From Setaria digitata (lineage: Eukaryota > Nematoda > Chromadorea > Rhabditida > Setariidae): a stretch of 64,000 bases of DNA. The first letter of the stretch is position 1. Each line of letters opens with the position of its first letter. Below the pieces are notes generated by a model. It worked only from the letters and a program-made list of their open reading frames with translations. It had not been told where the DNA came from and made no database searches. A program made the translations under genes and the position numbers. Where the stretch lies: NCBI GenBank assembly GCA_003640385.1, contig RCAB01000002.1:682001-746000 (forward strand), read 5' to 3'. Below, one piece after another: positions 1-14,339 of this stretch.

Positions 1-1109
1 CTTTATATTTTCTTGTTCTTATTGCTTCCTTGCTAACGACTCAGTGAAATTTTGTGACTCGTATAACCACAATTACGCCCTCTACTGTTTTAAAAATTAT
101 ATCAAATATTTTAATGGTCTCATTCTTGTTCTGTCATGTTCCTATAACAGTTGCATAAGAACCGTTGCATTAATTTCATATTAGAAGACGGATTCTGCCA
201 GTTATATATATATATACTTTATTTAATTTTTTTTTTGCTGTCACATTTGGCTGTTGGACAGTTGACGCAGTTTTTTTTTAAGTCCTTTTAACCATCATAA
301 TTCCAGTTTGCTGATTTAAAAAATCCGTCTGCTCGTAAGAAATGAGGCTTTTATTTTTCTAGGGATGGAACTGTGTGTACATAGCTCTGATAATGTATGC
401 TTGGAACTTCCGACTTTTCTTTGGTGATAGATTGTTCATTTAATAGACTAATAATTTCGTCCACAGATCGAAATTAAAATTAATTATGACGAAAAGAATT
501 TGATATCACCAGCTTTTCTAACGTTATTATCACACTATTTTTGATGAAATTACAATCCATTCACGCCATATTGTGGTATTTTCAAATCACAAAATTCGGA
601 TATTTCGCGTATTCGCTACCGTTAATCGAGATAAGAATTTTTCATACGCAACAGTCGCACTGAGCAAGAAATAAACCGAAAGACATTTAACTCCTTCCGT
701 TAATATTTTTCAAGTATTAGAATTTATCAACTTGCTGCATAAACTTCACGGCACAAAAACGGGAAGTGGTTTAAAAATTATACAGTTAACTCGTTTTAAG
801 AAACCATTTTAATTCAAGCTCCAGACAATTATTACTGCATGTAGCAATGATTAATAATAAAAAGTATGCAGAGAAACATGAATATGGCATTAATGAGGGA
901 TATTTCAAAGCAATATTTATTGAATACAATCATTAAGCTCATTTGGATTATTGCCAGATGCTGAATTTTATTTCGATCACTGCCAAACAGAAAAAGATTT
1001 TTCAAAAATTTCAAAATATTATGGGAAGTACTGCAAAGAGACCGTAAGAAACGGTTTGTTTAATAAAAAATGTAGAAATTTCCAAATTCATCAATAACAC
1101 GGATCTCGA
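1..1109. other. Region downstream of the nidogen stop, no gene seen
   Basis: This stretch lies beyond the nidogen stop codon and should hold its 3' UTR and then spacer DNA. It is AT-rich with a short TA run at about 203-216. No frame shows a recognisable domain or a convincing splice pattern. Confidence 0.6.
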
Positions 1110-4100
1110 TCAGCACCTTTCAATATTATCCGGACAAGCACAAGTTACATCTTTCTTTCCCGGTAGACATAAGTGTTCACATCCGCCATTATTCACCGCA
1201 CAGGCTGTGGCAACTGGAAAAATTCCGGATGAAAAATTAAGGTGGCGAGAAATGAAAGGCTTACAAAAAATATCAAAATACTGGATGTCACTCCCTAATG
1301 CAGTGTTTTGCCACATCATTAATTTGTCGTCTAGCCACTGTGAGGCACTGTAAGAGTAATTTCAAAAAGAGAATGTCCTTAATTATTAGAGGAAACAACA
1401 AACCTCCTTTGCATCGTAGTGGGACAGAAACAAGACCGTACAGTCGTCCAGAACCACCAGTTGTAGCCGGAAACGACAAATAACCATCCCCATTCACCGA
1501 TACAGAGTGAATTTTGTTGCTGCAATGAGTGAGACGTACTGTCAAGACAATTCAAAAAACTAAGACTGGACTTATTCCGAGATGGAGAAAAACCATTTTA
1601 AAAAACAGTTGTGTGTTTAGAAAACTTCCATCTCTTCAACGTTTCCACCACCACATTGGACATTTCCAATCATTAGCTAGAAAAGTAATCAAATCGCACT
1701 CGCTCCAGTCAGTCCAGTAGAAACGTTCTTCATTGTGGACAGTTAGTCCAAACGGATATGAAAGGGACGTATAAACGATACGACGGCTATGTCCACTCAG
1801 TCCAATGCAAGATAAATGTTGTAGGCCAGCATCGACCCAACACAATTCACGTCGTTCCAAAAGTACGGCAAGTCCTAAAGACTCGTACAATAAAGTGAGA
1901 TACGTTTAGGGAACTCATCACCTCTCACGTCTTGCTAATAGTTCAGTATATTTCTCATAGACTGCAAATGCCTACTGATAAATCATTAATGAATTGTTTA
2001 ATTTATATGCCTCACCTAATCAGTATTTTAACTCAGAAATTCAATTACCATTAGGCAGATGCACTTCCGTTGTTACAAATGCAGTATTTTCAGAACCATC
2101 TAAACGTACTCGTCCAATCAGTGGATTCTCACGATGCCAGTCCGAATAATACAAATACCTATGTAGATATAATTTATTCAAGATTATATTTAAAATTATG
2201 ATTGTCAATTTCTCACAGTGAAACATTCTTCACAGATAATGAATCAGTCAAAATTATGACACCAAACATTACCTGTCAATAAGATCAATAGCCAAAGCAC
2301 GTGGATTCACTAATCCTTCATTGATCAGAGTTTTGTGATATTTTCCGTTAAGACTAACTACGCCAATTTCATCTTTCACCGAATCCGTGTAATAAATATT
2401 GCGTGAAGACCAGTCAACAGCGATACCTTCCGGACTTTTTAGTACCGAATTCATGAATTTCTGCTCGCCCGTTCCATTTATCGATGCCGATAAAATGGAG
2501 TGACCTACAAGAAAAAATTGAAAAAAAAAAATGAAAATATAACAGCAGTCGGAAGTCAGCTTTCAAATTTTTTAAAAACAATGAGAGATCAGCTGTTTTA
2601 TCATCATTCACTGATCGTAAAGACAGTAAAGTTTTCTAGGTACAACAGGCACTACCTACCGGCTCTTGTTTACTTCGTAAAAGAAAGTATAATTAATTAG
2701 CATTAAAAAAACTAAATAATCCTCTTAAGTTATCGTGAAATTTATATTCAAGTTCGATTAACATTATTTACCCGCAATATCACTCCAAACAATACGCTCT
2801 TCCTGACAATCGAAATCAATACCAACAGCAATCTGATACGGTACCACTATGAGCTAAAAAAATGAGGTCATAAAATAGTCAACCATATGAATTGCTGCGC
2901 TAGATATAACGTGTTTTTTTTCCGATAAGATACCTGTTTTCCTGGTAAGTCAGGGTTGGTACTTCTTTGAATTATTGTCATGCCGCGACAAACAAGGATC
3001 GTCTCATCACGACTTTCACTATCTGCTATAAATATAAAATAAATTATATTCATCTGAAACAAAATTGTTGCTCAGCTTGGCATCAATCAGACACAAAAAT
3101 TAATTTCTTTAATGAGAGACACAAATATCTATCCTGTATTTCACTTTTGCTTTCACTTTTTGCTTAAAATTTTCAATTTGCACTTGTCATTGACCATCAT
3201 TCTTTATTTCTTGAGACCAAGTCAAACTTCTACAAGAGAATAACACATACGTGTACAAGTTCGACCATTCCCGTGATATCCATAGTGACAATTGCACACG
3301 TAATGACCATACTCGTTCGGCACGCATTCTGCATGTTCATCACACAGTGACCGATCATCCAAACAACTAGCTGTAACATCACGAATTCTCTCCGGAAGAT
3401 TGCTCTTTTTGATGTTTTAAGGTGTCTAAGGTCATGCCACCATGCATCTTTTTACCTCTTATATATCAACTCGATAACTGGTCAATTTTATCTTTAAACT
3501 TAGCAATTGTTCTTCTAAATTAGTCTATACTTAAAATGATCTTCAGCGAAGTAAAAAAGAGCACAGTAGAAGGAAGGTGGAGTGAAAATAAAGTGATGAT
3601 TGCAAGCATGCTGTAAGGATTTGTGCACTAGAATGCAAGTGCAAGTTTAACTTTAAGCTTCAGCCCTCTTCGGTGCTTTTTACACGGACCTCACCGCACC
3701 ATTCTTTCTCGACAAAGGAATTGATCACTTGTATTTTACGAGGACAGAAGTGCACAATTAAGGAAATTACAGCAATTAACAACAAACTGTATAAAATGCA
3801 TAAATGTCCATTGCCCACATATCCTTGCATGCAACGACACCTCCACGAATCATCAGCTTCAACGTGCACACATCGTGCATGTGATGAACATTCACCGCAC
3901 CGCACTAAAATGACGTTACGTGTGCAAAGTGGTAAGTTTCAGTTACAGGAGAATATGCGACCGACGCAATGAGGAAGGAGAGGAATTTACGCGTAAACAA
4001 AGAATCCGGACAGAAATGGCAGCATATTTTCCGCTCTGAGACGAAAGAAAAGATGGCAGATTGCTTCTTTTTACTACCTAATGTTCGCATCCTCATCAAG

Positions 4101-7100
4101 AATCTCGTCCCAACGTCACGACTACACTTCTCAATGGACGCTGACATGCTCATATCAAAAGATACCTTCTTCACGACAATTTCTGTATCCATCACCCGCA
4201 GAACCATGCTTGCAAACACACTTATATCGTTCTTCGCTTCTGTCGTAGATACATTCGGCATTATGGTGACACAGTTCTCGCTGTTCAGCGCATGTTGTCG
4301 CATTTCGCGGTATGCATTCTCGTCCATTACCAGCATAACCTTTAAAGTCTCAAGGCTTTGGATCTCGAGAAGAATTCTTGAATTCTTCGGCTAAATGACT
4401 AATCTAAAAATGTTTAAAACCGACCTTCGAGACACTGACAAGTATACGCTTTCTCAGCTTCTCCAAACAGACATGCAGCATTCTCACCGCATGCGTGTTT
4501 ATCTCCAGGTGTGCAATCGTCTATAATTTTAATCCTGTTAAGACAAGTCATAATTTAGTTTTATGACTCAGAAATGAAATTAGAGAAGGGGTATTGTCAA
4601 GTGTTGTGCAAGGATGAGCGATGAATATCACTGAATTATTTCAAAAAAAAAAACTCAGGAAGTAGAAAGATGGGCAGCAGATCATTGTTGCTTGCTATTC
4701 GTGCTTATAGACTTTTATGAATCCAAGAATCAGTCCTAGATTTTAACACACTGAAACTTTCTAGTTGACAATTACCTGTTGGGTTACAGGATAACACGAC
4801 GAAATAACTAAGGAGAAGTTCTTAATCTAGAGGGTAAGTAGTGAAAATTACGTGTGGGCAGCGAATTAAACAGCCATACTGAAATTCATGTCATTTTATT
4901 ACCAAACCTGCCATGACACATCTCGTGACGCCATCGCCTTGGTAGCCAGGCAAACATTCGCAGAAGTAATCCAGCGAGTTCTCACGAACCACACAATGAG
5001 CATTCTGGTGACAGTCACTTGCTTCTCGACATGTCCTCTCATCTCCTTGTTCTTCAAAAAAGTTCACTTTGTGAATTTTTTGCTGCTAAATGCCAAAAAG
5101 GTCGATTGCAATTGTGGATGACCTGGTCACTTATCTTACTTTAGCCATGCACAGAAGCGGTTTAGGAAGAAGTAAAGCACAAGACAGAGGAAGAAAGCGA
5201 AAGAAAAGGTTTCTGAAAGGACGTCACATTTAACGGAAAGAGGGCAGTTTGCATCAAAATAAGAATCTACCCTGAAGCAAAGGTGGTAGAAGGGTATTTT
5301 GCTGCACAGTTTCACATATGTAACCGTCACCATCGAAACCATCAAGGCATCGGCAGTAGTGACGATTGGTGTGCGCATCGAGCACGCATACTGCATTCAA
5401 ATCACAATTACCCAACTGATCACATCCTAATACAGCATCTGCAAAACTGGCTTCTTGTTAATGTTGCATCTGGAGCTCTGCACCACACCATCTGAAGTAG
5501 TCTAACTTCCTTTCACCAGCCATCAGTTAACAGATGTACTAAATTCAGTTTTCTAATTCTAGTTATGTGTAAAGTTAGTATTTAGAGGGATTTCGTCAAA
5601 AATTTAAATTAATGATTACTAAGACTAAAGAAAATTTGAATCTAGCAATGAGAGTGCTTGCTAATTTTATCAGTGCTTGCTAATTTTATCACAGTAAAAT
5701 TAAACAAAAACAAGATGGAAATATAAATTGCCAAGCACAAGGGTAGAATTTTCGTATCAAGCTATCTCTATTTCTGACTTACAGAGCTAGTCTGAATTTT
5801 TTTATAGAATACTCTCTCTGGAAACACGAATTATACACTTCTCTCAAGGAGTCAATTTTGCATGCAGAACTGAAGAAAGCATAGGAATCAAAGCAGAGTA
5901 CATGCAGGAAGATTATCCAACGAAGTCATCGCGCATCGGTGACCGTCGCCCGAGAATCCCGGACGACAGCGACAACGATACACGCTTTCGTCACGATCAT
6001 TCTTTTCAAAGATGCAGTCAGCATTGGTATTACAATTATTAACCACATTGCATGGCACTCCTTCCAGAAATTCGCTGCTAGAATCTGTAAAAGAAACAGA
6101 AGCAGAGTAATAAACGAAATGGCCAGTGTTTAGAGAAGCTTCTGATCACAAAACAGAACTGAAGCTTAGGTTCCTACTTTCGAAAGAATAATATATTGAA
6201 AAAATATCGAAGAAAAAAGACAGGAAAGAATCCGTTGCATTTATATTAATGGTTATTGTTAATTAACAACCGCAACTTTCGTCTCTAATTTTCTAATTGT
6301 CTTCTTTCCAAAAATAAATGTACTTGGTCAAAAGCACTGTTATATAAGCTAAATTCCAGTTTAAAATTAACTTGATAAGAGATCTAATGGATTAGCAGAA
6401 ACTCCTTGCTTGCAAATGATAAATTCTAAAATTTTTATTTCTTACTACTGTTTGTTCGAGATTCCACGCAATTTACTCCATCACTGAAATATGGTGGCAC
6501 ACAAACACAGCGGTAAGCACCTAATTCATTGCTGTATACACAGTTACTGTGCTCTCCACATTCTTCATGTGAATGACAGATTTTATCTGTAACCAATTTC
6601 AAATTCAGTTAAAAATTATTCATCTCAATTCAGTAGAGTTTTACGTGACATATCATCATTTTCGGTACTTTTCCTAATGCGTTACACTTTTACAATTCGA
6701 CTTTTAATTCAACAGCTTTTACAATATATCAGAAATCAAAGTTCCGATTTAAAAAAAAAAAAAAAGAAAATCTTCAAAAAATAAACCATTGTCGTTATCA
6801 GTACGAACTGGATCGCGTATGATAACGCTTGAATCTCGTTGATCACTTACACGAGCGACGCAATTGATTCCATCCCCGTAAAAGCCATCTTGACATTCAC
6901 ATTGCTCCTGAACTTAAGCAGAAGATGAAGAAGTAAAAAAATGTTCTTGTTTTTGATAACACTTTACAGTCACTGTTTCGTAAACAGAACGATGCAACAT
7001 GATGAGCTTTTTAGGTGAGAAATCCTCAGGTGAATCACAACTCTATGAGTTAAACAAAACATGTACTGTGTCTACAATTTAATTTGTAAATTGATAAAAA

Positions 7101-10100
7101 TTTCAATTTTTAAGATCATATAAACTCACGTGTCCTGCGGACGAATCGCAGTAAGCATTTACGTTACATCTGTAACCTCCGCACGTTTGCCCGATCTGAT
7201 CTGGATGAGAATCTTCGATTACAACTTGCTTGATTTCCGTTTCTGAAATGCCATAACTTAACTTTACAATATCCGTTTAAATCATGCGAGTTTATCCTTC
7301 AAGTATACTATTCTTTAAATTTTTATTTAAAACAAACCAGCCGGTGGGCCACAGTGATGCACTCCGTCACCAGTATACCAGCCACGACATTTACAGTAGC
7401 CTGGTTCCCCATTCTCTCCAAAAACGCATTCGCCCCACTGATGACAGTCTTGGTGATCGAGGCAACCGCTAGCACTTACTAGCCGTTTTTCTTCTATCTG
7501 ATCACCAACTCCGACTTCTAAAAAAGGTAAAAGGGACTTAATTGGCAGATAAATTTTAAGCTTGAAGATGTCATAAATTATTAAATTGAAAAGCAAGAGA
7601 AGAATATGGACTGCCTCAGGTTAATTTGTCGAAAAAATATAAAGACTTTGTACAAAGCCGAAAAATCATGTCATAATAACTTTCCTGACAGTTTCTAGTA
7701 TCAAGTTTCCCGAGACTGAACATTTTAAATGGAGAATGGAATCATTCTTATCATTTACAAACTACCGAATAAAGAGACAACAAGTAATCTTATTCTTCAA
7801 TAGGATGGATAAAACGCTGTGTTGTCTTGACGTGAATCCCATCTAATGTGAAGAATCCTTGATCTATATCACGACAGGTGCCAATATACAGCACTAAATC
7901 TAATTAATAGACACACTTACTTTTGCAAACATGTCCATCCCCTTCGTATCCATCAGTACATCGACACTCAAACGTACCAGCTAGATTGATGCAGATAGCA
8001 TTACGATCACATTTATGTTCTCCTCGTTCACATTCGTTCACATCTAGAGTATAGTGGACATTGTTATTATTCCATTAATTTCAGTACTCCTAGCCTATTT
8101 TGCAGATCGCAACTGATTCAGTTAGACAGATCTTTGATTTTAAGTAAGTGAGTTGAAACAAGACTCAGGTTCTATAATGATACGATGAATCGAAGAGAGT
8201 GGTAATCCTATATGAAATCTTAGGAAAAATTACATGTTTTGGCTAAACCCACCAGTACATCTCCAACCCAGCTCGACATCGTTGTCATATTCAGCCTGAT
8301 ATCCTTTCACACATTCACAACGGTAAGAACGTTCCACTGGTGTACAAATCATATTCGACAACGTACATAAATGCCGACCACTTTCACAAGCATTCTCAAA
8401 TGATATTCAGTATTTAATTATTACATAACATGTGAAAATGCTAGAGATGAACGTGAATAAAAATATATGGCGAATAAATGAATTACTTGCAAACAGTTGG
8501 TGCACGGTGACCTCTGAATCTTCTCGTTTTCGTCTTCATGATGCTGTTGCTTACGGTGTTCCTGATGTTGTTGATTTGAAAGAAGCGTTTCCTCATCACT
8601 ACTTGATGATTCTGTCATAATATTGGTGTGTCGATTGGTTGCCATATTTGCAGATGCGTAACGTACGATGTGTTCTTCAGCATCATAAACAACGTGAAGT
8701 CGACTGACATGGACCACAACAACTGGATTTTCCGTGAACTACAAAGCTTCACATATAAAAAAGAATTATATCGAAGAAAAAAATTAGATACATTACTCTG
8801 ATATAAATAGTATTAATATTTGCATGAATAAGTGGAATGCCTTTGTCATGAACACTCTTTCAATCTTATCTTATGCAGGATCTAAAACTAGGTTAATTTC
8901 TTCGTATCGATTCGTCTCAATTATGGAGTAGCTCAGGATGAATAAATCAAGTCTGTCAAATTTCGTTATATTCGGATTCAAGAAAGTGATTATGCTTAAG
9001 ACCGCGATTTCGCATAAAGCATTAATTACAGTAGTTTTCATACAACACCTCGCGAAATAGCAATTACCTCTCTAAATGAACATTCTTTGTAATGTATCTG
9101 TTGGTCAGTTGAAAGTTTCATTCGTGTCTCCAAGCCATTTTCCCTTACCGTTACCATCTGCGATGAGTATGATCGCAAAAATCCTAGAAATTTGCTTAGC
9201 TGTGCTGCTTCTGTGATTTCTAAATTCGCTTTTTTAATAACTTAATTAGAAAATAATGTTTGGAGAAATTTAGTGCAAAAATGAAGGAATTACCAGGTCC
9301 TTCGCGTCTGTACTCCTCCTCATGATCTGCATAAATCACCTCGGCATCTTTCATTAAATTCGGCAACGTCCCTGATATGAACATCTAAATTTCCAATAAT
9401 ATATCTATTATAACAAGTGCAGTTACAAAATAAAGAATTATAATATATTGCTGATTTAAGGCCTATTTTTTTTAGTTGTTAACAACACTTACGTGTGCTT
9501 TAAAATAATGATAAATGTCACGGCCAGAAAACTGTTGCTTAATTGTTACTGCATATCGGTCTCCAATATGAACATTCACCGTACGATTAAAAAGACCCCC
9601 TGTAGAATTCTGTTAAAGATCAGTTGGCAACATTACAGTAAATCCTAATTAGAAATGAAAAAGAACTGGTTTTCGTTCTTTCACGCACTGAGAAAATTTT
9701 TTTTGATTGACGTGAATTAATCAAAAAAATTGAACTTGATGAACTTTAAATACTGGGATAAAGAAAAAAAACATTTAAATGTAAATAAAAATAACAAGCC
9801 TGTAAGCATAAAACCGTTGTAAGATTCTGATGACATCACCTGAACATCCATACGCATCAATATTTTTGCTTATATATGTTATACATTTTAACATTAGAAC
9901 ATTCTGACAACCTATGTAACTTTATCAGAGAGTACTGGTAGTATCAGTATATCTTTTATCATTTGCATATCAGATGAATGATATTATTGTAATGCTGAAT
10001 TCCATTTTTATTTATTACTTTTCTTAACATATCTATCTTTAAGTACTTATGGGTTTTCCATTAAATAATGGTCATTATGTTAACAAGAAACATATTAAAG

Positions 10101-13100
10101 GAGTTACTGAATATTAAGTAAGTTAGAGAGATTTTTTATTTGTTAGAAACTTTAAAAGCCATATTACGATAATAGTTCAGTAACTGATAGGTAAGATTTT
10201 GCGTCTCATTCAAATTCCAATGCCATTTCAGTCATTTTTATTCTATTATCTGATTTCTTTCAAAAGTTATGGTTGAATTTGCTAAAGAAACCTTAGCAAA
10301 CAGCCATCCCATAGCACTACCAACTGCATTAAGCAACAACAACGATCGACCAAGCCGTGGCGGAATCTGTGAGAGCGCCGTATAACTTCGACCTTCTTCA
10401 ACCATCACGTAAGTATGAAGCTCAGTCCGTTGCAGCTCTTCTCCGTTTATCACACCCTCAAAGCCACCATTGATTCTCTGCGGTTCTCCTAAAATTCCGT
10501 TTCAGTTTAGTTTGTTAAATTACTGTCACTCTTTGATGTACCGCTCTCTCTAATTAATAGTTCTGATGCTGATCAATCAACTCAGCTCTGTTTATGCCCA
10601 AAAGTTCTCCTTCTATTCTTCCTAAAACATTCCAGAAGATGTCATAAAAAACATTACCGTCTCTTAAACATTCTTCTCCATTACCGTAATAACCCGGCAA
10701 GCACTGGCAACAATAACCCGGATTGTAGTCAATGCACCTGCCATGTGGGCTACATGGTTGTGCCTGAACTTTTAATTCAAATTATTCGCAGTTTCTGAGT
10801 ATCGCACTTAACCGTGATTTATTGGATGAAGAATAAATAGTGAAATATCATCATGTCACCTGGTTTACCCATCATTTTACTATTACCTTGTACTTCATTG
10901 CTACTAATTAGTCGCACAAGATTTTGAAAAACGATGAGAAAAATTTCAGAGAACTTTATTATCTTATTAGAGGATTTTAATAAGTAGCACGAGAAGGCAA
11001 ACTTTTTCACTTGCAACAGCACAACTCAATGCAATGCCTTCGACGTCATGAATTGTTCCTGCATTTTCTAGGTCTACTGGAGCAATTACTTTCGATTCTG
11101 AAATTCCTACCAGCTTCATGTTATAAAAAGTCTATGTCAAATACTTTACAGATACCAGTTTTTTAATAACTCCGCAAAGAATCAGACGGATTTGACAACA
11201 TGTGGAAGAAAACATTTTTAGCTAAATTAGAAATTACCTCCTCGATTCTCGACATTTGTCTTTGGTTGTTCCTTCTTGATATCTTGTTCTTCAAGTATTT
11301 CTTTCTCTTAATAAAGTAATTTTTGGAATGCAGTTTTAAAAGTGGAATTTTAATTTTTTATTTCAAACCGGAATTGTTGATTTTGATAATGTCACAATTT
11401 CGATGATTGGGATTCAAACTTACGAGCAGATTCCTCCAGTCTTCCACTGATTTGCTTATGTTGATCCGGTAGCACAGTGTTGCCTGCTTCCTTTTCATTC
11501 TCTTCTTTGTTAGGTTCTGGAACATTCATACTTACTCTTTGTTTGAACGAACGCACTCACTTACTCTGTCATTACTCAACATTTAAAACGAAAAGAAGTC
11601 GTTGTACCAGGATTAAATAATGATTTACTAAGCAGCCATCCTTTCTCTCCTAATTCTTCTTCACACTTATTCATTCATCTGCTTGTCATAGCAGATGTCA
11701 AATTCCATCTTGAACTTTTTATAATATCTCAAACTTTTAAATTTTGTTTGCTGAACAATAACATATCGAAGAAACATAGGTTACAGAGAAGGGGGATAAG
11801 CCGATATATGAAGTTGACAGCAAGAAATGTTGCGACAAAAGTACAGTACCAGAATACTGGGACCATTTTTGGACTAATAAGGAATGAAACAAAGGATGTA
11901 ACTTAGATCAGGCTGATAACAAAGGGCGTGAAGCATAGAGAACAGCGAAATCGTACTGAAACTGCTACTGTCTTAGTGGAGTTGTGATGAGACTCTCAAG
12001 CAAATACACCAGAAAATTAGAAAGGATAATAGTCTAAATTATTATCGTCACTGCACATCATCCACCTTTCGAATGTGTAAGAAACCAGTTGGCACATATT
12101 AAATATGTTTCATTTTCTACACTTCTTGAGTTTTAGGAATGCGAAGATACTCCTTGTGGTTTTGAACTACTCATCGACTTCCTCCCCGCTTTCTTCAACA
12201 CTTCTTGGGCACTTTTTAGGTAAAAAAGGGGTGAAAAACAGACGTGTACAAACACAAAGCGAGCATCCACGATCGTCGGTGAGCACTTGACATTCCACTG
12301 GACAATGGTCACGGTACGGATCTGCTGGACAATCATCTGCTAACAGTTCTAGAAATCAGACTTGGAAAAAGAAGCTGAAATTCGGTTTCATTGATTATTA
12401 CCGCACAATGGTAATAACTGTCATAGTTGAAGTATGCAATGCAAACATCCAATCATTCCAAATCCTCGGGATGAAGATACTTCCTGCCGGTATCATCAAG
12501 TTCGAGCCGATTCATATTTTATATGTAGCTTGTGTTTTTCAAGCATTCGTTTCCTCTTTTTCAACCGCCCTCTCCTTTACAAAAAAAAAACTCAAAATGA
12601 AAAAAGAGCTTCGCTAACTATGTTGTCGCTTATTTTCACTATCAGGATCATACTCTTGCTCGTAATCATTATAACTGTAATCATCGTCAACCACTGTTCC
12701 TTTCGGATCTTCAGGTGAAGCACCTGATATTCGAAAAATATAAGTGCCTTCGTTCTGGTTATTTGATAAGCTGAAATCTAGTAATTCAAAACAGAAGAAA
12801 AATAAAAGGAAATAAATTCAGCAACTTAACATATCGAAAAAGATTCCGCCAAGTTTTACATAAATTGAAAGTTACAGTCAATAGTTTAACTAAGGCATTC
12901 GAAAGATATATTAGTATCCAAGAGGGAAAATGTCGACATATTTTATTGCAAAGACAGCAGCATTAATTGGCGATTTTGAAGGCAAAATGATCTCTGTTAC
13001 TAGCTTCCGAGCTATTTTGAGGTACCGTTAGCACTATCATTGTTTCGATAATTTCAGTATTTCCAAAACGTACTTCACCAGTTCCTTAATACTAGCCGTT

Positions 13101-14339
13101 CCGCTATTGACCATCGTTTCGCGTCGCCCATCCGAGAAGTATAGACCAGCTTGCGCATACTGGTCATTCTTTCCAGTCCAGGTTATTCTGCCGTAAATTA
13201 GAAATGCATATGAGCTCATCCCATCTGTAACCAAAACCATCTGAAATACGAGAAAAAAAACAAATTGAGCCATTGGGTGAAATCGCTGTAACGATTATCT
13301 GATGCGAATGTTAACAGCTTAGTAATTTTTTTTTTAAATTATCGATATCGTAAACTTTTCAATTTCAGTAATTAGCCAATTTAAAATTGTTCGCAGAAAA
13401 GGGCACTGTCTAAAAGAAAGATCACAAAATTCGAAAACTATGAAATACTTCTTTGTGGTTTCACAATGTCAGAAAATATTTCAAAGTATGTAAAATGACG
13501 CATTTACCTGAAATTGATTTGAATCTCCCTCAGAATCTTCTCCCATCATATCATTCCATGTTACTACAACAGCATGAAGAGCTGTAAAATCGGACGACTC
13601 TCTATTCGGAAAATTTTTTCGAATTTTGTCCGTTAAATCGTACAATAAATTTGCATCACTTGAAGTCGCTCTGATATGAAAAAAGAAAAAATTGTTTGGC
13701 TAACAAAAATTCACTTTTTGCTTATAAAACTTTTGGAATAACTTTTTTTTTTTTTTTAAAGGCGTATAGAAATCAATCCATTTAGCTTTCCAGTCAAGAT
13801 AAGACTAAATTTCAAATCCTGAATCCCAAGATTTTTTTTTTTTAAATTTTTGCTATTACTACCTGTAAAAAATTTTTCCAGCACTGAATGGAGCAAAAAA
13901 TATTGCAATGGCATTGATTTTTTCGTGATCCAAATCGGTAAGTTGCGCCACGTCGGTAGCTTTGGCAAACGTTATGATACCGCTCGAATAGATGAATAAT
14001 TCATTTTGACTCTCTTCAAAATATATTACGGGTACGTCTAAAGTTATGCCATAAGAATCATTTGTGAATGGTAGCACCTAAAAAGAAATGCAAGCAGTTT
14101 TTTACAGTACAGTAGTAGTATTAGTAAAAGTAGCATAATCTTATAAGGAACAATTTGGATTGCAAGAAAACATGAAGCGCCGAAGTGCTGCTTAGAAACA
14201 AGTAATCTGCTGTTAATTATACGCCACTGGCATTCTTTCTTACCTGATCACCTTGCTCAGTCCCAAATCCATAGAGCTCTGCTCCAAAGCAGTGTGATGT
14301 GAAAAAGATAGAGTAGTAAAGAAAGAGCAAAAACAGCAT
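1110..14339 (-). CDS. nid-1: Nidogen (entactin), basement-membrane protein
   Basis: Nidogens are secreted glycoproteins that link laminin and collagen IV in basement membranes. The ATG at 14339 opens a signal peptide (MLFLLFLYYSIFFTSHCFGA). Exons at about 14244-14339, 13863-14077, 13508-13670, 13074-13240 and 12619-12770 encode the NIDO domain. An antistasin-like Cys module follows (12250-12348), then an acidic linker (11530-11000) and an EGF module (about 10674-10765). The G2F domain runs through exons from 10488 to about 8480 (GRSYTALSQIPPRLGRSLLL). About a dozen EGF modules lie between 8390 and 3250, one of calcium-binding type (DVNECERGEHKCDRNAICI, about 8042). Exons from 3030 to 1400 carry YWTD-propeller motifs (FYWTDWS, YLYYSDWHRE, NIYYTD). 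A final EGF ends at the TGA at 1110-1112. Domain order matches vertebrate nidogen, with more EGF modules and no thyroglobulin module seen. Middle exon edges are approximate. Confidence 0.9.
5653..5690. repeat. 19-bp tandem duplication in a nidogen intron
   Basis: The unit AGTGCTTGCTAATTTTATC is present twice, head to tail and perfect, between two EGF exons. It reads as a recent small duplication with no obvious effect on coding. Confidence 0.9.

Noticed and set aside
1529..4394. Plus-strand open frames of 60-140 codons over the nidogen exons
   Set aside because: They are antisense shadows of cysteine-rich EGF and YWTD exons. The minus strand carries the recognisable domains.
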